62,279 bases of DNA from Curvibacter gracilis ATCC BAA-807. Lineage in GTDB: Bacteria > Pseudomonadota > Gammaproteobacteria > Burkholderiales > Burkholderiaceae_C. Location of the stretch: positions 1 to 62,279 of the forward strand of contig NZ_JADZ01000033.1 in the NCBI RefSeq assembly GCF_000518645.1, written 5' to 3'. Made by a program: the position numbers and the translations under genes. The notes beneath the pieces were generated by a model. That model saw only the letters and a program-made list of their open reading frames with translations. It did not search any database and was not told where the DNA came from. This document shows positions 54,935 to 62,279 of the stretch, piece by piece (the first letter of the stretch is position 1; each line of letters starts with the position of its first letter).

Positions 54935-55891
54935 ATGGAATTGAGACAGCTGCGCTACTTTGTGCGCGTGGTGGAACTGGGCTCGATGGGGCGCGCGGCA
55001 CTCGACCTGAACCTGGTGCAGTCGGCCCTGAGCCAGCAGATCAGCCGGCTGGAGGGCGAGCTGTGCACCCGCCTGCTGCAGCGCAGCCCGCGCGGCGTGC
55101 AGGCCACCGAGGCCGGCCTGGCCTTTTTTCGCGAGGCCCAGCTGACCCTGCGCCACGCCGACCAGGCCGTGCGCGTGGCCCAGCAGGCAAGGCTGTCGGG
55201 CACCGTCAGCGTGGGCCTGGCCCCCACCACGGCGGCGCTGCTGGGCCTGCCCCTGATGCGCGCCATGCGCGAGCGCTACCCCGAGGTGCGCCTGCACATG
55301 GTCGAGAGCCTGTCGGGCCACCTGGCCGGCATGCTCAATGCCCGCCAGCTCGATCTGGCGGTGCTGTTCGATTCGCGCCTGTACGCCAATGGCGATGGCC
55401 CCGGCGGGCGCCGCTGGCAGATCCAGCCCCTGATCGAAGAGGCCCTGTTTCTGATCCGCGGCGGCCCCCGGGCCGGCCGCCCGGCCCTGCCCGCCGAGAT
55501 GGGCCTGGCCGAGCTGGGCGACATCGGCCTGATCCTGCCCACCGGCCCGCACGGCCTGCGCAGCACCCTGGACACCGCCTTTGCCCAGGCCCGCGTCAGC
55601 CCGAACGTGGTGCTGGAGGTGGATTCGCTCTCGATGCTGATGGCCGCGGTGGACGCCGGCCTGGGCGCCACCCTGCAGCCCTGGGCCGCGGTGGGCCGCT
55701 TTGCCGATGCGGCCGAGCGCTTTGAGCTGGCGCGCATCACCGGCCCGGCCGTGTGCCGCGTGAACCTGTTGTGCAGCCTGGCCGAAGACGAGCTCTCGCC
55801 CGTGGCCCTGGCCACCCGCGTGGTGCTGGGCGACTGTGTGCGCCAGTTGGTGCAGCAGGGCCAGTGGGTGGGGGCCACGTTGGCGCTTTGA
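54935..55891 (+). CDS. tcuR: LysR-family regulator, TcuR-like
   Basis: The 318-residue protein has a LysR helix-turn-helix (MELRQLRYFVRVVELGSMGR, then QSALSQQISRLEGEL) and a substrate domain. It is upstream of tcuAB on the same strand, as TcuR is in tricarballylate clusters. The name rests on position and family resemblance. Confidence 0.8.
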   Translation: MELRQLRYFVRVVELGSMGRAALDLNLVQSALSQQISRLEGELCTRLLQRSPRGVQATEAGLAFFREAQLTLRHADQAVRVAQQARLSGTVSVGLAPTTAALLGLPLMRAMRERYPEVRLHMVESLSGHLAGMLNARQLDLAVLFDSRLYANGDGPGGRRWQIQPLIEEALFLIRGGPRAGRPALPAEMGLAELGDIGLILPTGPHGLRSTLDTAFAQARVSPNVVLEVDSLSMLMAAVDAGLGATLQPWAAVGRFADAAERFELARITGPAVCRVNLLCSLAEDELSPVALATRVVLGDCVRQLVQQGQWVGATLAL

Positions 55892-56031
55892 GCGCTCTTT
55901 TGAGCTCAAGACCCCGCCCCACCCATCACAAAAACTGATGGCCCCATGCCCGCCGGGGCCTGCACGGCAGGGCGCTGTCTTCCTAAAGTGGCAACTCATC
56001 GCGCAAGCGAGTGTTTTGCAAGGAGACAGCC

Positions 56032-57459
56032 ATGGACCTGGACGTCCTGGTCATCGGTGGCGGCAACGCCGCCCTGTGTGCCGCATTGATGGCACGCGAA
56101 GCAGGGGCCAGTGTGCTCTTGCTCGAAGCCGCACCGCGCGCCTGGCGCGGCGGCAACTCGGCCCACACCCGCAACCTGCGCTGCATGCACGATGCCCCGC
56201 AGGATGTGCTGGTCGACGCCTACCCTGAAGAAGAGTACTGGCAAGACCTGCTCAAGGTCACCGGGGGCCTCACCAACGAGGCGCTGGCGCGCCTGACCAT
56301 CCGCGCCTCATCCAACTGCCGCGACTGGATGCGCTCGCATGGCGTGCATTTTCAGCCGCCCTTGTCGGGGGCGCTGCACGTGGCCCGCACCAATGCCTTC
56401 TTCATGGGCGGCGGCAAGGCCTTGGTGAACGCCTACTACCGCAGCGCCGAGAAGCTGGGCGTGCAGATCCGCTACGAAGCCCCGGTGGAGCGGCTGGAGC
56501 TGGAAGACGGCCGCTTTGTGGCCGCCTGGCAGGGCGGCCAGCGCATCACGGCCCGGGCCTGTGTGCTGGCGGCCGGCGGCTTTGAATCGAACCGCGAGTG
56601 GCTGCGCGAGGCCTGGGGCCAGAACCCCGACGGCAGCTGGCCGGCCGACAACTTTCTGATCCGCGGCACGCGCTTCAACCGCGGCGTGCTGCTCAAGCAC
56701 CTGCAAGATGAACAGGGCGCCGACATGGTGGGCGACCCCTCGCAGTCGCACTGCGTCGCCATTGATGCGCGCGCCCCGCTGTACGACGGCGGCATCTGCA
56801 CCCGCATCGACTGCGTGAGCCTGGGGGTGGTGGTGAACCAGCTCGGCCAGCGCTTTTATGATGAGGGTGAAGACTTCTGGCCCAAGCGCTACGCCATCTG
56901 GGGCCGCCTGGTGGCCCAGCAGCCGGGGCAGATCGGCTACTCGATCATCGACGCCAAGGCCGTGGGCCGCTTCATGCCGCCGGTGTTCCCGGGCGTGCAG
57001 GCCAACACACTCGAAGACCTGGCCCGCCAACTGGGGCTGGACCCGGCCACCTTCATGCAGACCCTGGGGGCCTACAACGCCGCCTGCCGGCCGGGCCACT
57101 TTGACCACACCGCGCTGGACGACTGCCGCACCGAGGGCCTGAGCCCCGCCAAAACCCACTGGGCCCGGCCCATCGACACGCCGCCCTTCTATGGCTACGC
57201 GCTGCGGCCCGGCATCACCTTCACCTACCTGGGCCTGAAGGTGGACGCGCAGGCCCGCGCCCACTTTGGCGGCCAGCCCAGCCGCAACCTGTATGTGGCC
57301 GGCGAGATGATGGCCGGCAACGTGTTGGGCAAGGGCTACACCGCCGGCGTGGGCATGTCGATCGGCACCGCCTTCGGGCGCATCGCCGGCCAGCAGGCCG
57401 CCCTGGGCGCCCTGGCACAAAAGCAAAACGAGAAAGGGGCCGCCCATGCAAACGCTTGA
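56032..57459 (+). CDS. tcuA: FAD-dependent tricarballylate dehydrogenase
   Basis: The 475-residue flavoprotein starts with the FAD-binding motif [21 protein letters not shown] and belongs to the fumarate-reductase/succinate-dehydrogenase flavoprotein superfamily. TcuA oxidises tricarballylate to cis-aconitate. The ATG at 56032 has AGGAGA upstream. Its end overlaps tcuB by 14 bases. Confidence 0.88.
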   Translation: MDLDVLVIGGGNAALCAALMAREAGASVLLLEAAPRAWRGGNSAHTRNLRCMHDAPQDVLVDAYPEEEYWQDLLKVTGGLTNEALARLTIRASSNCRDWMRSHGVHFQPPLSGALHVARTNAFFMGGGKALVNAYYRSAEKLGVQIRYEAPVERLELEDGRFVAAWQGGQRITARACVLAAGGFESNREWLREAWGQNPDGSWPADNFLIRGTRFNRGVLLKHLQDEQGADMVGDPSQSHCVAIDARAPLYDGGICTRIDCVSLGVVVNQLGQRFYDEGEDFWPKRYAIWGRLVAQQPGQIGYSIIDAKAVGRFMPPVFPGVQANTLEDLARQLGLDPATFMQTLGAYNAACRPGHFDHTALDDCRTEGLSPAKTHWARPIDTPPFYGYALRPGITFTYLGLKVDAQARAHFGGQPSRNLYVAGEMMAGNVLGKGYTAGVGMSIGTAFGRIAGQQAALGALAQKQNEKGAAHANA

Positions 57460-58609
57460 CGAACTCACCCGCCAGGCCCGCGCTCTGGCCAACGGCGAGC
57501 CCACACCGGCCGAGGCCGAGGTGGCCCGCCAGATGCAGATCTGCAACGCCTGCCGCTACTGCGAAGGCTTTTGTGCCGTCTTCCCGGCCATGACGCGGCG
57601 CCTGAGCTTTGAGCCGGTGGACGTGCACTTTCTGGCCAACCTGTGCCACAACTGCGGCGCCTGCCTGCACGCCTGCCAGTACGCGCCGCCGCACGAGTTT
57701 GCCGTCAACGTGCCGCAGGCCATGGCCGTGGTGCGCGGCCAGACCTATGTCGACTACGCCTGGCCCCCGGGCCTGGGGCGCCTGTACCAGCGCAACGGCC
57801 TGACCCTGTGCGTGGCGCTGGCCCTGGGGCTGGCCCTGTTCATGGCGCTGGCACTGGCTGCCCGCGGCACCCTGTGGATGGTGCCCGAGCAGGGCTTTTA
57901 CGGCGTGTTTCCGCACAACCTGCTGGTGTCTTTGTTTGCGCCCGTGTTCTGTTTTGCGGCCCTGGCCCTGGGGCTGGGCGTGCGGCGCTTTTTGAGCGAG
58001 CTGCGGCCTGGCACCGGCAGCGCCCCGGCCAGCGTCGGCCCCGGGCTGGAGGCCGCCCAACAGGCCCTGACCCTGCGCTACCTGGACGGCGGCCACGGCG
58101 ACGGCTGCCACAACGAAGACGACGCCCACACCCATTGGCGCCGGCGCTTTCACCACCTGACCTTCTACGGCTTCATGGCCTGCTTTGCGGCCACCTCGCT
58201 GGCCACGCTGTACCACTACGGGCTGGGCCAGGCCGCGCCCTACGGCTGGTTCAGCCTGCCCAAGCTGTTTGGCGTGGGCGGCGGGCTGGCCCTGCTGGCG
58301 GGCACCACCGGCCTGGGCTGGCTGCGCCTGCGCCGCCACCCGCTGCATGGCGACGCCGCGCAAAAGCCCATGGACCTGGGCTTCATCGCCCTGCTGTGGC
58401 TGGTGGCCGCCACGGGCCTGGGCCTGCTGCTGGCCCGCGCCACCCCCGCCTTGCCCAGCGTGCTGGTGCTGCACCTGGGCGCGGTGATGGCCTTGTTTGC
58501 CACCTTGCCCTACGGCAAGTTTGCCCACGGCGTGTTCCGCAGCGCGGCCCTGCTGCGCAACGCGGTGGAAAAGCGGCAACCCAGCCGCCTGCAACTGGGT
58601 TCGGACTGA
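57446..58609 (+). CDS. tcuB: TcuB iron-sulfur membrane protein
   Basis: The 387-residue protein has two cysteine clusters for Fe-S centres near the N terminus ([11 protein letters not shown] and [11 protein letters not shown]) and about six membrane helices with conserved His for heme. TcuB re-oxidises the FAD of TcuA and hands electrons to the quinone pool. It is translationally coupled to tcuA by a 14-base overlap. Confidence 0.9.
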   Translation: MQTLDELTRQARALANGEPTPAEAEVARQMQICNACRYCEGFCAVFPAMTRRLSFEPVDVHFLANLCHNCGACLHACQYAPPHEFAVNVPQAMAVVRGQTYVDYAWPPGLGRLYQRNGLTLCVALALGLALFMALALAARGTLWMVPEQGFYGVFPHNLLVSLFAPVFCFAALALGLGVRRFLSELRPGTGSAPASVGPGLEAAQQALTLRYLDGGHGDGCHNEDDAHTHWRRRFHHLTFYGFMACFAATSLATLYHYGLGQAAPYGWFSLPKLFGVGGGLALLAGTTGLGWLRLRRHPLHGDAAQKPMDLGFIALLWLVAATGLGLLLARATPALPSVLVLHLGAVMALFATLPYGKFAHGVFRSAALLRNAVEKRQPSRLQLGSD

Positions 58610-58702
58610 TCCCGCGGCCCCGGGCCTGCGCCCGGGCCGCCCCTGTGGCCTGAGGCGGCGCGTGGCCGCCAGGCAACTCATTCACCTCACGGAGACCTGA
58701 CC

Positions 58703-59704
58703 ATGAACAACACACCTGCGTCGCGGCGTTGCCTGCTGCAAACCGGCCTGCTCGCCACGCTGGCCGCCCTGGCCCCACTTGCCCCCTGTGGCGCTGCCCA
58801 GGCGGCCGACTGGCCCACCCGCCCCATCACCCTGGTGGTGCCCTTCGCCGCCGGCGGCACCACCGACATCCTGGCCCGCGTGATCGGCCAAAAGCTGTCT
58901 GAGAACCTGGGCCAGCCCGTGGTGGTCGACAACCGCGCCGGCGCCGGCGGCACCCTGGGCGCCGCCGCCGTGGCCCGCGCCCCGGCCGATGGCCAGACCC
59001 TGTTCATGGCCACCGTGGCCCACGCCATGGCCCCGGGCCTGTACAAAAACCTGTCGTACGACTTCATCAAAGATTTCGAGCCCATCGGCCTGGTGGCCAC
59101 CACGCCCAATGTGCTGCTGGTACACCCCTCACTGCCCGTGAAATCGGTGCCCGAGCTGCTGGCCTACATCAAGGCCCACCCCGGCGAGGTCAACTACGGC
59201 TCGGCCGGCCCCGGCAGCACCGAGCACCTGTCGGGCGCCCTGTTCAGCGCCCGCATCGGCGCCCCCATGACCCACGTGCCCTACAAGGGCGGCGCCCCCA
59301 TGATGGGCGACCTGATGGCCGGCCAGATCCAGATGGCCATCGAAACCAGCCCCTCCGCCTCGCAACCCGTGCGCTCAGGCAAGGTGCGTGCTTTGGCCGT
59401 CACCTCGCTGCAGCGCTCCGCCCTGTACCCCGGCGTGCCCACCGTCGACGAGGCCGGCGTCAAAGGCTACGAGGTCAACACCTGGTTCGCCCTGATGGCC
59501 CCCCGCGCCACGCCGCAGGCGATCACCAAGCGCCTACGTGAGGCCCTGCACCGTGTGCTGGGCCTGGCTGAGGTGACCCGGCGGTTTGAGGAGTTGGGGG
59601 TGACTGCGGGGGATTTGGAGGGGGAACGGTTGGTGGGCTTCATCCGCAGCGAGACGACGAAGTGGGGGGTGGTGGCTAAGGAGTCGGGGGCTAGGATTGA
59701 TTGA
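58703..59704 (+). CDS. Bug/TctC-family periplasmic receptor
   Basis: The 333-residue protein has a signal peptide (with an RR pair near the start, ending AQAAD) and the Bug/TctC signature (WPTRPITLVVPFAAGGTTDILARV). Such receptors bind carboxylates for tripartite tricarboxylate transporters. Here no TctA or TctB gene follows, so it must work with distant membrane subunits or act in sensing. Ribosome site GGAGA. Confidence 0.9.
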   Translation: MNNTPASRRCLLQTGLLATLAALAPLAPCGAAQAADWPTRPITLVVPFAAGGTTDILARVIGQKLSENLGQPVVVDNRAGAGGTLGAAAVARAPADGQTLFMATVAHAMAPGLYKNLSYDFIKDFEPIGLVATTPNVLLVHPSLPVKSVPELLAYIKAHPGEVNYGSAGPGSTEHLSGALFSARIGAPMTHVPYKGGAPMMGDLMAGQIQMAIETSPSASQPVRSGKVRALAVTSLQRSALYPGVPTVDEAGVKGYEVNTWFALMAPRATPQAITKRLREALHRVLGLAEVTRRFEELGVTAGDLEGERLVGFIRSETTKWGVVAKESGARID

Positions 59705-60196
59705 GGGGGAGGGGGCTGCGCGGCTGGGGGGCTGCTTTGCAGCGGGAGCTGCCGTTCGTCCGCCGCCAGCGAACTGGAAGTCCCGGCCACTTGGAGTCAC
59801 TGGCTACCGACAGTTCTCTGGCATCTCCCTTGACCACCGGTACGCCGGTGTCGGCCTGGAGGTCGCTGGGGCGGCGCCCGAAAGCAGGCGTCAGTCGATG
59901 GAGCGCCGGACAGTGCAAATGCGACGCTGACCGTAGACAGTCAGGCGAGGAGCGCAGGCTCGTCATCGACTGCAAGAATGTAGTTCGCCCGGCAGGTTCA
60001 GGGCGCCAGAGTTAGAACTACCAGAGTCCCGCTGATGCGCCCGCAATATCGCGCTGTCGCTGCAGGCTCATCCAGTCCTCGCCGTCCTTGGCAAAGGTAG
60101 TGCTCGATCTACGGATCTTCGGCACGCCCCTCGGCCAAATGTGGCATGTAGACACTGTCCGGACCTTCTTCATTTGGATCGAATGGGTACGGATCG
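59705..60196. other. Intergenic stretch without a recognisable gene
   Basis: About 490 bases of lower GC than the catabolic genes lie here. A minus-strand frame around 60015-60100 reads FAKDGEDWMSLQRQRD but I cannot place it. The change in base composition marks the start of an accessory segment. Confidence 0.4.
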
Positions 60197-60349
60197 ACCA
60201 AGTTCAGCGCGTTCATCCGGTGGCATTCGCGGCGTCATCCCGCCGAGATGGGCGGTCCGGAGGTGGAAGCCTTCCTGACCTATCTGGGCTCCGAGCGCTC
60301 CTTGACCCTCGGGCTGACCCGGTTGCAGGTTCGTCGTGCAGTGGCATGA
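60197..60349 (+). pseudogene. Integrase N-terminal domain remnant
   Basis: A frame without a start codon reads AFIRWHSRRHPAEMGG and EVEAFLTYLGSERS, the core-binding (SAM-like) domain of integron-type and related tyrosine recombinases (typically RFH..RHP.EMG..EV.AFL..L). It ends at a TGA at 60347. The catalytic domain is missing. It lies directly in front of the sacsin-like gene. Confidence 0.65.
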
Positions 60350-60367
60350 TTGCAGGAAGGGAGTGCC

Positions 60368-61963
60368 ATGGGCACTGCATCAGAAGCAATCAAAGAAGTG
60401 ATGACCATGGCGAAGAATGTGGAGGCCTCAGCGAGCCCTCGAGAGATCATCGAGAAGATTCGTCGAATCGAGTTCGGCATAGGTGCAGACTTGCAAGGAG
60501 ACGGTGAGGTTGTCGTCGAAGCTCTTGTTCGCAAGTACCGCAGTCTGCTAGAGACCGTCGCGCAGGACCTCAATTCGAAGGAGTCACACTTCCTCCTCGA
60601 GTTGGTCCAGAACGCTGATGACAACGAGTACGCGGAAGGCGTCGCTCCGACGCTGGCGTTTCGGCTGACGCCAGAGGAGCTGGTTGCCTTCAACAATGAG
60701 CTTGGGTTCTCGGAGAAGAACGTCCGGGCGCTGTGCAGCGCAGGGGAAAGCTCGAAGAAGAACAAGGTCGGCTACATAGGCGAAAAGGGCATCGGCTTCA
60801 AGTCGGTCTTCAAGGTCACCGACAGCCCGGAAATCCACTCCAACGGGTACCACTTCAAGTTCGACATCACCAACCCTGAGGACGCGCTGGGCTACGTCGT
60901 TCCTCATTGGGTGCCAGACCGCGCAGATGCCAACCAAGGGGGGACAACTGTCGTTCTTCCCGCGAGACCGGACCACCTATTCCCTCCTACCCTGCTGAAC
61001 GACATCAGCCCAACCCTGCTGTTGTTTTTGGCAAAGCTTCGTGATGTGCAGATTGAACGGAGCAGCGGAAGCTCCCGATTCACCAGAGATGACGTTGACT
61101 CCGTAAGCACACTGACGGTGACGACCAATACCGGGGACGGTCACGAAAGCTCAGAAGTCAGGACGTATCTGCGCACCAGATTCGGTCTGGACATGTCGAA
61201 AATCGTCGAACCGAAGCGCGAGAACGTCACGCAAGCGGAAATCGTCCTCGCATTTCCGATGGACGAGGATGGTGCGGCGCAACCGGCCGAGGGCTGCCAG
61301 ACCTACGCCTTTCTCCCGATTCGTGAGTTCGGCTTCAAGTTCTACATCCAGGCCGACTTCGTCCTCATATCGAGCCGCGAGGGCATACACGAGGAGCTGC
61401 CCTGGAATGTCCGGCAGCGAGATGAGATTTCCCGTGCCTTTTCCGCAGCGGTCAAGGGGTTCAAGGCGCATCCTGGCTTGGCAAAGACCTTCCTACGATT
61501 CCTTCCCGGGGATCGGGATGTCGTCGACCCCTTCTTTGCGCCGGTGGTCGAGCAGACGATTCGGGCATTGAAAGGCATCCCCTGTATCCCCGTTGAAGGT
61601 GGTGAGTGGAGGAAGCCTGGGGAGGTTTTGCTTGTTTCAGGGGCCTTCAGGAAACTGTTCACCTCCGCTGATGCCGCGGCGCTGTTCGGCGGTGCCTACC
61701 CATTGCCAGAAATCGCGATTCCGGACGGCGGACTGGCGCGCCTCTCCTGTCGCAGTCTTTCGGTTAAGGACGTCCTTGGACTCTTCAAAACGAGAGGTGA
61801 ATGGCTGGTCGCCAAGGATCTGGAGTGGAAGGTTCGCTTTTACGAGTACTTGGCCAAGTCTGGCTCGCGGCAAGCCTACCTCGCTGGCATGCTCAAGCTG
61901 CCCTGCGTGCCAGTGTCAGGTGGTGGCATGGCAAACCCAGAAGTGAATCGCCCCGGATTTTGA
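60368..61963 (+). pseudogene. Sacsin/HSP90-like ATPase, truncated by an IS
   Basis: About 525 genuine residues remain. The N-terminal GHKL ATPase domain is complete: the N box as ELVQNADDNEY and the G box as GYIGEKGIGFKSVF. Proteins with this N terminus are usually well over 1,000 residues long and occur in defence islands next to restriction or helicase genes. Here the frame runs into IS DNA at about 61944 and stops at 61963, so the C-terminal part is missing. GGAAGG precedes the ATG at 60368. The ATPase half may still be made. Confidence 0.85.
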
Positions 61964-62279
61964 GGAGGCTCAACACTCTGAGAGGATTGAGCCATGAGCA
62001 AGTCGAACAAGTTCTCACCCGAGGTGCGTGAGCGCGCGGTGAGGATGGTGCAGGAGCACCGTGGGGAGTACCCGTCGCTGTGGGCGGCTATCGAGTCCAT
62101 CGCGCCGAAGATTGGATGTGTGCCGCAGACCTTGAACGAGTGGGTCAAGCGTGCCGAGGTCGATGCTGGCGTGCGTGAAGGCGTCACGACCGGCGAGGCC
62201 CAGCGGATGAAGGAACTGGAGCGCGAGGTCAAGGAACTGCGCCGGGCCAACGAGATATTGAAGCTGGCCAGCGCGTTTT
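61944..62279 (+). mobile_element. IS3-family insertion sequence, left part
   Basis: The left end is probably TGAATCGCCCCGGATTTT, where the sacsin reading frame ends in unrelated sequence, and the first transposase frame follows 50 bases later. The element continues past the right edge, so the right inverted repeat and target duplication cannot be seen. Confidence 0.75.
61994..62279 (+). CDS. IS3-family transposase OrfA, cut by the window edge
   Basis: The visible 95 residues start [19 protein letters not shown] and include the helix-turn-helix (about 35-55, [16 protein letters not shown]) and the C-terminal leucine-zipper region ([19 protein letters not shown]) typical of IS3 OrfA. OrfA binds the ends and is joined to OrfB by frameshifting to form the active transposase. 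OrfB lies outside the window. Confidence 0.9.
   Translation, partial: MSKSNKFSPEVRERAVRMVQEHRGEYPSLWAAIESIAPKIGCVPQTLNEWVKRAEVDAGVREGVTTGEAQRMKELEREVKELRRANEILKLASAF

Noticed and set aside
59705-60196. Minus-strand gene end around 60015-60100
   Set aside because: The short peptide looks protein-like but I cannot place it in a family, and the frame does not extend.

Overview
The window looks like part of a large secondary replicon (megaplasmid or chromid) of a betaproteobacterium in the order Burkholderiales, most like Comamonadaceae or relatives. Reasons: a Rep_3-type initiator with a very large iteron field, a ParA/ParB pair with its own palindromic sites, a Bug/TctC-type receptor, a Burkholderiales-type porin, TcuA/TcuB, and a catabolic part of very high GC whose coding regions carry long antisense open frames. 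The taxonomic placement is inference from gene families, not from a marker gene.

Layout. 1-430: AT-rich, no gene, with promoter-like elements pointing out of the left edge. 431-2768: an orphan RskA-type anti-sigma protein, a possible small membrane protein and a tyrosine-recombinase-like protein that has lost nearly all catalytic residues. 2874-8570: replication and partition module (Rep, about 23 iterons over 1.3 kb, parB, parA, four parS-like palindromes, a hexanucleotide repeat block). 8570-10027: gene-empty. 10028-13130: a coiled-coil DNA-binding-like protein, a GNAT acetyltransferase, a LysE exporter and an AraC regulator.

13254-29298: a NodD-like LysR gene diverges from a 15-kb run of co-directional genes across a nod-box-like site. 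The run starts with an envelope module (DUF1302 outer-membrane protein, DUF1329 protein, YCF48-like protein, MMPL/RND transporter) and continues with a SnoaL-like secreted protein, an alpha/beta hydrolase, an extradiol-type VOC dioxygenase, a Rieske protein, an FAD monooxygenase, an MFS transporter, a cyclase-family hydrolase, a cupin and an SDR epimerase/dehydrogenase. It reads as an uncharacterised uptake and ring-cleavage pathway for a hydrophobic aromatic compound, and is the best candidate for a new system here. A bidirectional terminator closes it.

29381-36691: a glycine-rich RRM protein, a UvrD helicase remnant, three chemoreceptors (one PAS/Aer-like) and a diguanylate cyclase. 36756-50937: a complete route from anthranilate (or a 2-halobenzoate) through catechol to 3-oxoadipate: AAHS transporter, carboxylesterase, porin, AraC regulator, LysR, antCBA, catA, catC, catB, catR and an enol-lactonase. 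No benD is present, which fits a dioxygenase whose product turns into catechol spontaneously. 50975-54708: aldehyde dehydrogenase and GMC oxidoreductase under a TetR repressor with a perfect 18-bp palindrome in the promoter. 54935-59704: tcuR-tcuA-tcuB and a TctC-like receptor. 60197-62279: an integrase remnant, and a sacsin/HSP90-type ATPase cut off by an IS3-family element that runs off the right edge.
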